From Micromonospora echinofusca (GTDB lineage: Bacteria > Actinomycetota > Actinomycetes > Mycobacteriales > Micromonosporaceae): a DNA stretch of 64,000 nucleotides. Within the stretch, counting starts at the first letter, position 1; each line of letters opens with the position of its first letter. The stretch lies in contig NZ_LT607733.1 in the NCBI RefSeq assembly GCF_900091445.1, positions 620,001-684,000 on the forward strand, read 5' to 3'. The notes under the pieces are model-generated. The model ran no database searches. It was given only the letters and a program-made list of their open reading frames with translations, and had not been told where the DNA came from. Below, one piece after another: positions 34,544-43,495 of this stretch. The position numbers and the translations under genes are program-made.

Positions 34544-35146
34544 TCACCTCTGCGGGTGCAGTTCGGCGTCGGCCGGCCCCCGCCGCCAGCCGGTGAACCG
34601 GACCCGCAGGCCGGCCCGGGTGGGGGAGCAGCAGTACGGCCCTGCCACCGCCACGGCCTGCGGCGCCAGCGGGGCGAGCCGCACCAGCCGCCACTGCTCG
34701 TCGTCGGCCCGGGCCCGTACGGTCAGCGCGTCCCGGTCGCGGCTGACCCGCACGGTCACCTCCCGCCCGGCCCAGATCGGCACCGGGGCGACCGACCAGT
34801 CGGAGACCTCGCGAGTCACCACGGCACCGACCTGCGGCTGGCCGTCGCTGACCTCCACCCCGGCCTTGACCCAGTTCCGCTCGTCGACCCGGACCAGCAC
34901 GCCGGCCTGGTCGAACTGTTCGCCGTAGTCGAGGACGAAGCTCACCTCCACGGCCTCGCCCGTGGGCAGCGGCGCGAGCAGCGCCGGGGCGTCGTCGTGG
35001 ACGAAGCCGTACGAGGTGTGCCGCCACAGGTCGCTGCCCCCGGCCGGCTGCACCAGCAGGTCGCCCGCCGGCCCGCCCTCGACCAGCACCGGCTCGTTCC
35101 ACCACTCACCCTCGGCCCAGTCGATCGGCCGCTGCCCGTCTCCCAT
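34544..35146 (-). CDS. DUF1349 (concanavalin-like) protein
   Basis: A 200-residue cytoplasmic protein of the DUF1349 family, which has a concanavalin A-like beta sandwich. Recognisable pieces are GDLLVQPAGGSDLWRHTSYG, EQFDQAGVLVRVDERNWVK and a late CCSPTRAGLRVRFTGWR. The first Trp-rich stretch and the DQAG segment are well conserved across the family. It probably binds a carbohydrate, but no ligand is known. There is no signal sequence. It is divergent from the GH13 gene, with a 147-base gap. The ATG at 35146 is the first start with full homology. Confidence 0.82.
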   Translation of the reverse strand: MGDGQRPIDWAEGEWWNEPVLVEGGPAGDLLVQPAGGSDLWRHTSYGFVHDDAPALLAPLPTGEAVEVSFVLDYGEQFDQAGVLVRVDERNWVKAGVEVSDGQPQVGAVVTREVSDWSVAPVPIWAGREVTVRVSRDRDALTVRARADDEQWRLVRLAPLAPQAVAVAGPYCCSPTRAGLRVRFTGWRRGPADAELHPQR

Positions 35147-35293
35147 GCCGGTGACCGTACCGCCGGTGCTCGCCCGGGCGCCGCCCCTCGGGCGCGACGG
35201 CCGGGACGACAGGCAGGCTCGTCCACGTTCACTGACGGGCCGTACCCGGCCCCGGTGTTTGGGGGTACGCGGGATCGGAGACATAAGTTCGGC

Positions 35294-36946
35294 ATGGCTG
35301 ACAGGTGGTACTCGGAGGCGGTCGTCTACTGCCTCGACATCGACACGTACGCGGACTCCGACGGCGACGGCGTCGGTGACATCCGGGGGCTCATCGGCCG
35401 GCTGGACTACCTCGCCCGGCTGGGCGTGACCTGCCTCTGGCTGCACCCCATCCACCCGTCTCCCAACCGCGACGACGGCTACGACGCGACCGACTTCTAC
35501 AACGTCGACCCGCGCTTCGGCACCCTCGGCGACTTCGCGGAGCTGCTGCACCAGGCGCAGAACCGCGGCATCCGGGTGATCATCGACCTGGTCGTGAACC
35601 ACACCTCGAACGAGCACCCGTGGTTCCAGTCCGCCCGCTCGTCGCCCGACTCGCCGTACCGGGACTGGTACGTCTGGGCCGACCACGAGCCGGCCGACCG
35701 GCACCAGGGCATGGTCTTCCCCGGCGAGCAGCACGAGACCTGGACCTACGACCGCACCGCCAAGGCCTGGTACTACCACCGGTTCTACAAGTTCCAGCCG
35801 GACCTGAACATGGCCAACCCGGCGGTCCGTGCCGAGGTCAAGAAGATCATGTCGTTCTGGCTCCAGCTCGGCGTCTCCGGCTTCCGGATGGACGCGGTGC
35901 CGTTCATCATCGAGCTGACCGAGCCGGGCAACCCGGGCTCCCCGAAGGACTTCGAGTTCCTCACCGAGCTGCGCCAGCACGTGCAGTGGCGCCGGGGCGA
36001 CGCCGTCCTGCTCGCCGAGGCCAACGTCGAGCCCGACCAGCTGCCGACCTTCTTCGCCGACAGCGGAGGCTCGGGCAACCGGCTGCACATGCTCTTCGAC
36101 TTCATGCTCAACGGGCGCCTGATGCTGGCCCTCGCCCGGCAGGACCCGGAGCCCATCATCGAGGCGCTGCGGGACACCCCGGCGCTGCCCGAGGGCGGGC
36201 AGTGGGCCACGTTCCTGCGCAACCACGACGAGATCGACCTCTCCCGGCTCACCGCCGAGCAGCGCAACCAGGTGTACGCGCAGTTCGGCCCGGACGAGAA
36301 CATGCGCATCTACGACCGGGGCATCCGCCGCCGGCTCGCCCCGATGCTCGGCAACGACCGCCGCCGCATCGAGCTGGCGTACGCGTTGCAGTTCTCGCTG
36401 CGCGGCACGCCGGTGCTGCGCTACGGCGAGGAGATCGGGATGGGGGAGGACCTCTCGCTGCCCGGCCGGGAGGCGATCCGCACCCCGATGCAGTGGTCGT
36501 ACCAGCCGAACGCCGGCTTCTCCACGGCCGACCCGGAGAAGCTGGTCCGCCCGGTGATCGACAAGGGCGAGTTCTCGTACGAGAAGGTCAACGTGACCGC
36601 CCAGCGCAGCGACCAGAAGTCGCTGCTCGCCTGGTTCGAGCGGATGATCCGTACGCTCCGGGAGGCCCCCGAGGTGGGCTCGGGGTCGACGACCCACATC
36701 GACGTGACGATGCCGCCGGGGGTGCTGGCGCACCGGGCCGACGGCCGCGCCGGCACGATGGTCTTCGTGCACAACCTCGGCACCACCGACGCCGAGGTGG
36801 ACCTCAGCACGCTGGAGCCGGAGGCTGACCTGCCCATCGACGTCCTCGCCGACCGCAACTACGGCGACGTCGGCAAGCTGGACCGCCTGAAGGTGGCCGG
36901 CTACGGCTACCGGTGGATCCGCCTCTGCCGGGGCCGCGGTTTCTGA
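35294..36946 (+). CDS. GH13 alpha-amylase-family enzyme, trehalose-synthase-like
   Basis: A 550-residue GH13 enzyme. The barrel motifs are all present: DLVVNHTS (region I), GFRMDAVPF with the nucleophile Asp (II), LLAEANV with the acid Glu (III) and FLRNHDE (IV). The calcium/first-loop sequence DSDGDGVGD and WYHHRFYKFQPDLN are typical of trehalose synthase and related alpha-glucosyl enzymes. It likely acts on maltose, trehalose or maltosyl compounds in glycogen-trehalose turnover. A dedicated maltokinase gene is not adjacent. A clear Shine-Dalgarno sequence is not seen at the ATG. Confidence 0.87.
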   Translation: MADRWYSEAVVYCLDIDTYADSDGDGVGDIRGLIGRLDYLARLGVTCLWLHPIHPSPNRDDGYDATDFYNVDPRFGTLGDFAELLHQAQNRGIRVIIDLVVNHTSNEHPWFQSARSSPDSPYRDWYVWADHEPADRHQGMVFPGEQHETWTYDRTAKAWYYHRFYKFQPDLNMANPAVRAEVKKIMSFWLQLGVSGFRMDAVPFIIELTEPGNPGSPKDFEFLTELRQHVQWRRGDAVLLAEANVEPDQLPTFFADSGGSGNRLHMLFDFMLNGRLMLALARQDPEPIIEALRDTPALPEGGQWATFLRNHDEIDLSRLTAEQRNQVYAQFGPDENMRIYDRGIRRRLAPMLGNDRRRIELAYALQFSLRGTPVLRYGEEIGMGEDLSLPGREAIRTPMQWSYQPNAGFSTADPEKLVRPVIDKGEFSYEKVNVTAQRSDQKSLLAWFERMIRTLREAPEVGSGSTTHIDVTMPPGVLAHRADGRAGTMVFVHNLGTTDAEVDLSTLEPEADLPIDVLADRNYGDVGKLDRLKVAGYGYRWIRLCRGRGF

Positions 36947-36950
36947 CCGG

Positions 36951-38540
36951 TCATTCCCGCCAGCCGGCCAGCTCGACGCCCTTGGCGAGCTCGACCCGGA
37001 AGCCCAGGGTGATCTCCCCGCTCTCCCCCGGCCCGAGCCGCAGCCGCCAGGTCAGCTCGCCCAGCTCCGTGCGCTCGGCCGGGGGCGGGACGAGGGTCGG
37101 TTCCCGTACGACCACTGCCTCGTCGCGCGACACCGGAAGCTGGTCGCGCACCTCCACGGTCGCCGGACGGGGCGTGTGGTTGGCGACGCTGATCCGGTAC
37201 TCCACGTCGCGCCGCCGGGTCGAGCCGAGGGTGGCGCGGGTGTCGGAGCGTCGGCTGAGCTCGCGCTCCACGCGGACCCGGTCGTCCACCCCGAGGGCCA
37301 GTTCGGTCTCCTCGCCGGGCGCCCACGTCGGCAGCCGGGTGGCCGCGACGAAGTCGGCACCGTGGAAGACCGCCGCCGGGCCGGGGAGCAGCGTGTGCGA
37401 CGAGGTGTTGCGTACGGTCGCCCGCAGGTGCGCCTCGGTCGCGCGGACCGGCGCGGTCACGTGGTCCAACCGGGCCGGCAGCTCCAGCACGGCGATGGTG
37501 GCCCGGTGGGCGCTGCCGTCCGCCGGCACCGCGACGGGGCGGGCCGGCCGGTAGGTGGCCGCCGTGACGCCCTGCTCGACCGTGGCCGCGCTCTCGCGCA
37601 CCTTGGGGCGTGGCGGGCCGGACCGGGCCACCGCGCCGGCGGGTGCCGCGCCGGGAGCCGCGGGCGCCGGCATCGCGCCGAAGCCCGCCGCCGCCGCCAT
37701 CGGCATCGGCGGCGGCACCGGCCGGACCCGGTCGAGGTACCAGGGCGTCAGCTCGGGTACGCGGGTCGCCGTCGCCGGGCGGGCCGTCGAGAGTTCGAGT
37801 GCGCACTCCGGCCAGTCCTCGCCGGTGTCCTGGCTGACCAGGCCGAACCAGGTGACGGTCACGGCGTCGTCGACGAGCCGCACGTCGTAGGAGGGCTGCC
37901 AGCGGGCCCCGTCGACCAGGTAGGTCAGTTCCAGGTCCAGCTCGACGTCGTCGGCGTCCACCGACACCGTCACCTCGGCGGCCAGCCGGTCCGGTGCCCG
38001 CTTGCCGCTCGCGGCCTCCAGCTCCCGCTCGACGGCCGCCCGCTCCTCGGCCAGGTCGGTACGCCGCCGGTCCAGCCCGCGCCGACGGCGCCGGGAGTCG
38101 GCGAGCTGGCCCGCCACCGAGTCGGCGAAGGCGGCCACGTCGGTCGGGGCGGCGTCGCCGGAGGCAAGCGCGCGGGCGTACGTGGCGCCGGCCCGGTCGG
38201 CCAGCCGGGCGAGGAACTGCCCCCGCTGCGTCTCGATCTCGTACGCGTCGTCGACCTCGGCCAGCTCGTCGGCCAGCTCTCGGCTGCGCTGCTCCAGCGC
38301 GCGGACCTGCCCGTCGGCGCTGCGTGCCTGCCGCCAGGTCGTGACGTCCACGCCGAGTACGGTGGCCGCGCCCCGGCCGCCGACGCGCAGCGAGTCCCGC
38401 CGCACGCCCAGCGGCAGCGGCGCGACGCGTACCCGGTGCTCGCCGGCGCCCAACCTGGTGCTACCCCGGCGGGTGACCCGGGCCCGGTCCGGATAGACGG
38501 TGACACCGACGACGGGTGCTTCGATCTCCACTGCCTCCAC
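36951..38540 (-). CDS. DUF4139 (MuiA-like) protein
   Basis: A 529-residue protein with the layout of DUF4140-DUF4139 proteins. The N-terminal beta domain begins VTVYPDRARVTR. A coiled-coil hairpin (about 80-195) with heptad-like Arg/Glu patterns follows. The C-terminal DUF4139 domain contains YLVDGARWQPSYDVRLVDD and SQDTGEDWPECALELST and ends in beta strands. The Pro/Ala-rich loop after residue 270 is longer than usual. Family members include a mucoidy inhibitor of plant pathogens. No mechanism is known. It converges with the GH13 gene 4 bases apart and is divergent from the reductase gene. Confidence 0.85.
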   Translation of the reverse strand: MEAVEIEAPVVGVTVYPDRARVTRRGSTRLGAGEHRVRVAPLPLGVRRDSLRVGGRGAATVLGVDVTTWRQARSADGQVRALEQRSRELADELAEVDDAYEIETQRGQFLARLADRAGATYARALASGDAAPTDVAAFADSVAGQLADSRRRRRGLDRRRTDLAEERAAVERELEAASGKRAPDRLAAEVTVSVDADDVELDLELTYLVDGARWQPSYDVRLVDDAVTVTWFGLVSQDTGEDWPECALELSTARPATATRVPELTPWYLDRVRPVPPPMPMAAAAGFGAMPAPAAPGAAPAGAVARSGPPRPKVRESAATVEQGVTAATYRPARPVAVPADGSAHRATIAVLELPARLDHVTAPVRATEAHLRATVRNTSSHTLLPGPAAVFHGADFVAATRLPTWAPGEETELALGVDDRVRVERELSRRSDTRATLGSTRRRDVEYRISVANHTPRPATVEVRDQLPVSRDEAVVVREPTLVPPPAERTELGELTWRLRLGPGESGEITLGFRVELAKGVELAGWRE

Positions 38541-38680
38541 GGCGGCGAGCGTAGCCGGACGACGCTCGTGACCTCGTCGGCCGCGACGGGGCCACGGGAG
38601 CCGGCGTCCCGCGTCGGGCCGGCGCCGCGTACGCCTGGGTTAAGCTCCTTCGATCGAGCGCAAGTTACCGGGAGGTAGGC

Positions 38681-39439
38681 ATGTCGGAGGAGCAGCGGGT
38701 CGCCATCGTCACGGGGGCGGCGCGGGGGATCGGGGCGGCCACCGCCCGGCGGCTGGCGGCCGACGGCCTCGCGGTCGCCGTGGTCGACATCGAGGAGTCC
38801 GCGACCAAGGAGACCGTGGACGCCATCGTCGCCGCCGGCGGCCGGGCGCTCGGCGTCGGCGCGGACGTGTCCGACCGGGCCCAGGTGGAGGCGGCCGTGC
38901 AGCGGGTCGCCGCCGAACTGGGCGCCCCGACGGTGCTGGTCAACAACGCCGGCGTGCTCCGCGACAACCTGCTGTTCAAGATGACCGACGCCGACTGGGA
39001 CACGGTCATGGGCGTGCACCTGCGCGGCGCGTTCCTGTTCAGCCAGGCCGCCCAGAAGCACATGGTCGAGGCGAAGTGGGGCCGGATCGTCAACCTCTCC
39101 AGCACCTCGGCGCTCGGCAACCGGGGGCAGGCGAACTACTCGGCGGCGAAGGCCGGCCTCCAGGGCTTCACCAAGACCCTCGCCATCGAGCTGGGCCCGT
39201 TCGGGGTGACCGTCAACGCGGTCGCGCCCGGCTTCATCGTCACCGACATGACCGCCGCCACCGCCGCCCGGATGAAGGTCGACTTCGAGGCCCTCCAGAA
39301 GCACGCCGAGTCGGAGATCGCGGTACGCCGGGTCGGCCGCCCCGAGGACATCGCGCACACCATCTCGTTCCTCGCCAGCGAGGGTGCCTCCTTCGTCTCC
39401 GGCCAGGTCATCTACGTGGCCGGCGGCCCCAAGGACTGA
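38681..39439 (+). CDS. SDR-family 3-oxoacyl-ACP reductase-like enzyme
   Basis: A 252-residue short-chain dehydrogenase. The cofactor loop TGAARGIG is at the N-terminus, followed by NNAG, the catalytic Ser in NLSSTSALG, and the YSAAK pair (Tyr-x3-Lys). The sequence is typical of FabG-like or beta-ketoacyl-reductase-like enzymes using NADPH. It is a stand-alone gene, not in a fatty-acid operon, so the actual substrate may be different. GGGAGG stands 6 bases before the ATG. TAAGCT at 38640-38645 could be its -10 element. Confidence 0.87.
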   Translation: MSEEQRVAIVTGAARGIGAATARRLAADGLAVAVVDIEESATKETVDAIVAAGGRALGVGADVSDRAQVEAAVQRVAAELGAPTVLVNNAGVLRDNLLFKMTDADWDTVMGVHLRGAFLFSQAAQKHMVEAKWGRIVNLSSTSALGNRGQANYSAAKAGLQGFTKTLAIELGPFGVTVNAVAPGFIVTDMTAATAARMKVDFEALQKHAESEIAVRRVGRPEDIAHTISFLASEGASFVSGQVIYVAGGPKD

Positions 39440-39452
39440 CCCCCCGCGTACG

Positions 39453-39478
39453 CCCCGGCGGGCACCCGCCCGCCGGGG
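39453..39478. terminator. two-way hairpin terminator
   Basis: A perfect 11-bp stem (39453-39463 with 39468-39478) with a 4-base loop fills the gap between the convergent reductase gene and the membrane-protein gene at 39480. Confidence 0.8.
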
Positions 39479-39479
39479 A

Positions 39480-39899
39480 TCAGGCCGCGGCGGGGCGGGT
39501 GCGCCAGAGCCAGAGCAGGCCGAGCACCGGGAGGACCAGCGGGATGTAGCCGTACCCGCTGCCGAACCGCGACCAGACCGTCTCGTCGGGGAAGAGTTCC
39601 GGCTCGACGAGGCTGAGGGTGCCGACGCCGAGCACCCCGGCCAGCTCCACGGCGCAGCACGCCAGGGCGACGCGCCGGCCGGCCGCGCCGGCGCGGGCCA
39701 GCCCCACCGCCGCGACGACGTAGATGGCCGCGGCGAGGGCCGAGAGCAGGTACGCCACGGGCGCCTCGTCGAACTTCGTGGCGATCTGGAGGCCGGCGCG
39801 GCTCGTCGCGGCGATCGCGAAGAGCAGGTAGACCGCGATCAGCAGCCGTCCGGGGCCGGCGTTGGTCCGCTTCCGTTCCGGGGCGCGTACGTCAGCCAC
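39480..39899 (-). CDS. hypothetical four-helix membrane protein
   Basis: A 139-residue protein with a short basic N-terminus and four hydrophobic helices (LLIAVYLLFAIAATSRAG, VAYLLSALAAAIYVVAAVGL, VALACCAVELAGVLGVG and YIPLVLPVLGLLWLW). The conserved feature is the FPDETVWSRFGSGYGYIPL loop before the last helix. I know it as a conserved actinobacterial membrane protein with no assigned function. The GTG at 39899 overlaps the stop of the upstream gene, and GGGAGGTG precedes it, so the two form a coupled pair. Confidence 0.8.
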   Translation of the reverse strand: MADVRAPERKRTNAGPGRLLIAVYLLFAIAATSRAGLQIATKFDEAPVAYLLSALAAAIYVVAAVGLARAGAAGRRVALACCAVELAGVLGVGTLSLVEPELFPDETVWSRFGSGYGYIPLVLPVLGLLWLWRTRPAAA

Positions 39900-40296
39900 C
39901 GAGCACCTCCCACGTCTGCTGGAGTCGTACGACGACCACCGGCGTGACGAGGCAGACCGCGCAGACGATCGCCGAGCCCCAGCGCGTCGGCTCCATCCGG
40001 GCCAGCACCCAGGCCAGCGGCGGCAGGCACACCAGCGTCGCCAGGTACCCGAAGAAGGCGCCCGGCTCGTCCGGCCGTTCACCGCCGCCGAGGGCGACCA
40101 GCGCCACCACCGCCAGCGCGAGCAGCGCCACCTCCAGCGCGGCCAGGCCGGCGAGCTGCACCCGGTCCGGCGCGCGGTGCCGCAGCGTGGCGACCAGCGC
40201 CCAGGCGGCGACGAGGAGCGACGACACGATCGAGGCTGTCGCGAGGAGCCCGTCCACCGGCGAACCCGCCGTCGCTGCGCTGGTCACCGGGGCCAT
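39892..40296 (-). CDS. hypothetical membrane protein
   Basis: A 134-residue protein with four predicted membrane helices, separated by short loops, and an RHRAPDRVQLAGL loop in the first half. It is translated first in a pair with the protein at 39480-39899, overlapping it by 8 bases. The two proteins may form one complex. I recognise no domain. The minus-strand -10 TAGGCT lies about 33 bases upstream, just past the start of the intergenic gap toward 40606. Confidence 0.78.
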   Translation of the reverse strand: MAPVTSAATAGSPVDGLLATASIVSSLLVAAWALVATLRHRAPDRVQLAGLAALEVALLALAVVALVALGGGERPDEPGAFFGYLATLVCLPPLAWVLARMEPTRWGSAIVCAVCLVTPVVVVRLQQTWEVLGG

Positions 40297-40500
40297 CCGG
40301 AGTGCGGTTCGGTCACCGGCACAGCCTACTAACCCGCGTAGTACACCCCGCCACCCGCCGCCCCGCCTCGGCGACCCGGCGGCGTCGGTGCCGGGTCGAC
40401 GGATCCGGTCCCCGGATGTCCGGCATCCGCCCGGTGTGGGTTCGGGCGAGCGTGGGTATGGGTCCGGCCGAGGCGACGACTGTCGTGAAGGGACAGTGCA

Positions 40501-40593
40501 CCCCTATCGACCCCTATTTATGCGTAAGGACGCCGTTGCGGAGCGTTATCCTCTGACGACGTCGCCGACCTCTGACGGCAAGCCCGTCTGACG
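40501..40593 (+). promoter_or_regulatory. direct repeats upstream of GT2 gene
   Basis: CCCCTAT occurs twice with a 10-base period (40501-40507, 40511-40517), leading into an AT-rich TTTATGCGTAAG. Downstream, TCTGACG occurs three times (40552, 40571, 40587). Heptamer repeats one turn apart are a known binding pattern for SARP-type activators, although the spacing of 10 rather than 11 and the sequences do not prove it. The 309-base gap 40297-40605 holds no other feature I can see. Confidence 0.35.
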
Positions 40594-40605
40594 GAGAGGA
40601 TCGCC

Positions 40606-42018
40606 ATGTCGTTGCCCACCATCCCTGCGGGGCTGAGCGTGGTGATGCCGACGTACCAGGACCCGCAGTGCCTCGCGCTGACCCTCAGGGCGCTGACCCG
40701 CCAGACGTTGCCGCCGGAACGCTTCGAGGTCATCGTGGTCCGGGACGGTGGCTCGTCCGACGGGTACGCCGAGGCCCTCGCCGAGGGCGCCGGTCTCCGC
40801 CTGCGCGTGCTGGAACTCGCCCAGCGCAAGGGCCGCTCCGTCGCCCGCAACGAGGGGGCGCGCCGTGCCTCCGCGCCCCTGCTGGTCTTCCTCGACGCCG
40901 ACTCGTGGGCGGTGCCCGACCTGTTGGAGCGGCACCTGGCCTGGCACAGCACGCCCGGCAACGCGGCGGTGCTGATCGGCCGGCGGGACGAGATCGGCCT
41001 CGCGGACCTGCCCGCCGTGCTGGCCGGGGAGTCGCACGCGATCGCGCGCGCATTCCCGCACGGCGGCGACCTGCGCTTCGGGACGGGGCTCCCGGACGAC
41101 GGCGGCGAGTGGCTCCGGGCCGGCTGGGTCATCGCCTACACGCACAACATCTCGCTGTCCAGCGCGCACTTCGCGCAGGTCGGTGGCTACCGGGAGGCGT
41201 TCGGCCTGAGCTACGGCGTGGAGGACGTCGAGCTGTTCTACCGCGTCGACCGCAGCCTGCCCGACGGCGTCAACTTCGGCTACGACGACGATGCCCGGGT
41301 CGTCCACCTGCCGCACCACAAGAACATCACCCGCAACTGGATGGAGATGAAGGCCAACTTCCAGCAGGCCGCCCGGCTCTATCCGTGCCTCGAGTGGGAG
41401 TTCCTCACCGCCGTCATGGGGTACGAGGCGATCCGACGGATCCTGCACTACCGGGCGCTCATCGACGAGTGCGTCGAGCGGTCGGCCTGCGCCATCGGGC
41501 CCGCCGCCGCGCGCCTCGCCGGCCAGTTGCGGGGGCACCGCACGCTCTGGATCGGCACCGGCCGCGCCGAGTCGGGGTTGCCCGCCTCGGCGCTGACCTT
41601 CGACTACGCCGCGCCCATCGGCCGGACGAACTTCCACCTGCTCGGCGTCGCCCCGCCCATGCCGCCGGGCAGCCTGGACGCGGTGATCAGCGTGGACTTC
41701 TGGCGGTACCTGCTGTGGCCGGAACTCTGCCAGTTCATCTCCGCCTCGCTGCTGCTGGCCGGCGAGGTCCACCTGGTCGCCACCGCCGACTCGACGCCGG
41801 GGATGTGCGCCGCCGACCCGCAGACGCTCGACTACCTGCGCCAGGCGCAGGCCGCGGCGTGCACGGCCGAACTGCGCGCGGTCGAGGGGCTCGGCCACGT
41901 ACTGACCCTGCGGGCCCTCCAGCCCGCGGCCGGCGCCACGCGCCGGGTACCCGCTCGGACCGCCGTCAAGGCGCGACCCCCGGCACTGGCGCCGGGGCGT
42001 TCCACGACGCGGGGATAG
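40606..42018 (+). CDS. GT2 glycosyltransferase with C-terminal methyltransferase-like domain
   Basis: A 470-residue protein with two parts. Residues 10-265 form a GT-A domain with LSVVMPTYQDPQCLALTLRA, IVVRDGGSSDG, FLDADSW (DxD metal site) and GGYREAFGLSYGVEDVELF with the catalytic ED. Residues 300-435 look like a Rossmann SAM-methyltransferase fold: TLWIGTGRAESGLP, FHLLGVAPPMPPGSLDAVIS and CQFISASLLLAGEVHLVATAD. The loop GTGRAES replaces the usual GxGxG, so the domain may have lost activity. The fused order suggests a sugar added and perhaps modified by one protein. GAGAGGATCGCC precedes the ATG. Confidence 0.82.
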   Translation: MSLPTIPAGLSVVMPTYQDPQCLALTLRALTRQTLPPERFEVIVVRDGGSSDGYAEALAEGAGLRLRVLELAQRKGRSVARNEGARRASAPLLVFLDADSWAVPDLLERHLAWHSTPGNAAVLIGRRDEIGLADLPAVLAGESHAIARAFPHGGDLRFGTGLPDDGGEWLRAGWVIAYTHNISLSSAHFAQVGGYREAFGLSYGVEDVELFYRVDRSLPDGVNFGYDDDARVVHLPHHKNITRNWMEMKANFQQAARLYPCLEWEFLTAVMGYEAIRRILHYRALIDECVERSACAIGPAAARLAGQLRGHRTLWIGTGRAESGLPASALTFDYAAPIGRTNFHLLGVAPPMPPGSLDAVISVDFWRYLLWPELCQFISASLLLAGEVHLVATADSTPGMCAADPQTLDYLRQAQAAACTAELRAVEGLGHVLTLRALQPAAGATRRVPARTAVKARPPALAPGRSTTRG

Positions 42019-42037
42019 CAGATCGACGGTGCGGCCG

Positions 42038-42059
42038 GGCCCGACAAGGGTGTCGGGCC
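42038..42059 (+). terminator. hairpin between two glycosyltransferase genes
   Basis: GGCCCGACA and TGTCGGGCC form a 9-bp stem with loop AGGG, 20 bases after the stop of the GT2 gene and 49 bases before the GT1 gene. It may end or attenuate the first transcript. Confidence 0.55.
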
Positions 42060-42107
42060 TGTCCCACCACGCCCGGATCCGCCGTAAAAGACGGGAAGGC
42101 GAGTGTC

Positions 42108-43331
42108 ATGCGTGTACTGCTGTCGACTCTCGGGTCGCGTGGCGACGTCCAACCACTGGTGGCGCTCGCGTCGCGCCTGAAGGCCCTCGGCCTTCAGGTC
42201 CGCCTCTGCGCCCCGCCGGACTTCGCCCGCTGGGTGGCCACCTTCAGGATTCCCTTCGTACCCATCGGCCCGCCCTGGCGCAGGTCGGCGGCGCCCAGGT
42301 CGCGGGCCGCCGTGCCCAAACCCTCGCCCGCACAGGTGCGCAAGCTGGCCGAGTCCTCCATCGGCATCCAGTTCGAGGTGCTGTCGGCCGCCGCCCGGGA
42401 CTGTGACGTCCTCGTCGCGTCGACCGGCCTCCAGATCGCCGCCCGTACCGTGGCGGAGAAGCGCGGCATCCCGTACGTCTTCGCGGCGCTCTGCCCGGCG
42501 GCCCTGCCCTCACCGCACCACCCTCCGCTACCGCTGCCAATGCTCGGGGAGGCGCCGGCGCCCGCGTCGGCCGACAACCGCGACCTGTGGGCCGCCAACC
42601 TGCGGCACGTCAACGACACCTTCGCCGCGCCCCTCAACGCGCTGCGGTCGGCGGTGGGGCTGGGCACCGTCGACGACGTCAGCGACCACATCCACACCGA
42701 CCAGCCGTGGCTGGCCACCGACCCGACCCTGGCACCCTGGCCGGACGCCGCCGATCCGGCCGTCTTCCAGCCGGGTGCCTGGCTCCTGCCGGACGAGCGG
42801 GCCCTGCCCGCCGAGTTGACGACCTTCCTGGACGCCGGTGGGCCGTGCGTCTACGTCGGATTCGGCAGCGTCGCCGCACCACCGGGCCTGCTGGAGACGG
42901 CCGTGCAGGCCGTGCGTGCGGTCGGCTGCCGGTTGATCGTCTCGCGGGGCTGGGCGCCGCTCTCGCTGAGCGATCGGGCACCCGACTGCCTGGTGGTCGG
43001 CGAGGTGAACCAGCAGGCGCTGTTCAGGGAGGTGGCCGTGGTGGTCCACCATGGCGGCTCGGGCACCACGACCACGGCCGCGCGGGCCGGGACGCCGCAG
43101 GTCGTCGTCCCGCAGGTGTACGACCAGCACTACTTCGCGCGCCGGGTGTCCGCGCTCGGCATCGGCACCGCACACCCCGGCTCGGTGCCGACCGTCGAGT
43201 CGCTGACCGAGGCTCTCGGCGCCGCGCTGCGGCCGGAGGTGGCCGCCCGGGCCCGCGAGTTCGCCGGCGTCGTACGCACCGACGCGGCGCAGGTCGCCGC
43301 GAAGCGGTTGACCGTCGCCCTGGGGGCCTGA
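42108..43331 (+). CDS. GT1-family (UGT/macrolide-type) glycosyltransferase
   Basis: A 407-residue GT-B enzyme. The N-terminus RVLLSTLGSRGDVQPLVALA and the C-terminal donor-binding block HHGGSGTTTTAARAGTPQVV with the Asp-Gln (YDQHYFA) are diagnostic for UDP- or TDP-sugar glycosyltransferases of natural products and sterols. It could make a glycosylated metabolite, or inactivate a macrolide as Mgt/OleD enzymes do. Its position near an erm and an ere homologue favours the second idea, but a surface-glycan role is open. The ATG at 42108 has AAGGCGAG upstream. A strong terminator follows the gene. Confidence 0.88.
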   Translation: MRVLLSTLGSRGDVQPLVALASRLKALGLQVRLCAPPDFARWVATFRIPFVPIGPPWRRSAAPRSRAAVPKPSPAQVRKLAESSIGIQFEVLSAAARDCDVLVASTGLQIAARTVAEKRGIPYVFAALCPAALPSPHHPPLPLPMLGEAPAPASADNRDLWAANLRHVNDTFAAPLNALRSAVGLGTVDDVSDHIHTDQPWLATDPTLAPWPDAADPAVFQPGAWLLPDERALPAELTTFLDAGGPCVYVGFGSVAAPPGLLETAVQAVRAVGCRLIVSRGWAPLSLSDRAPDCLVVGEVNQQALFREVAVVVHHGGSGTTTTAARAGTPQVVVPQVYDQHYFARRVSALGIGTAHPGSVPTVESLTEALGAALRPEVAARAREFAGVVRTDAAQVAAKRLTVALGA

Positions 43332-43342
43332 GCGGGCGGCCC

Positions 43343-43369
43343 GCCCCGCCGGTCCAGGACCGGCGGGGC
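43343..43369 (+). terminator. perfect 13-bp hairpin after GT1 gene
   Basis: GCCCCGCCGGTCC (43343-43355) and its exact complement (43357-43369) surround one central A, 11 bases after the stop of the GT1 gene. It should give a very stable terminator hairpin. Confidence 0.8.
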
Positions 43370-43495
43370 CCAGCCGCCACGACCCTGGCAACCGGTCCCG
43401 GACGCTGCGGCCGGGCGCGCCCCCGACTTCCGACACGGGCCCGGCGCGACTCCCGGCCGCGGGTACCGTGGTGTGACGACGACGTGGAGGTTCTC

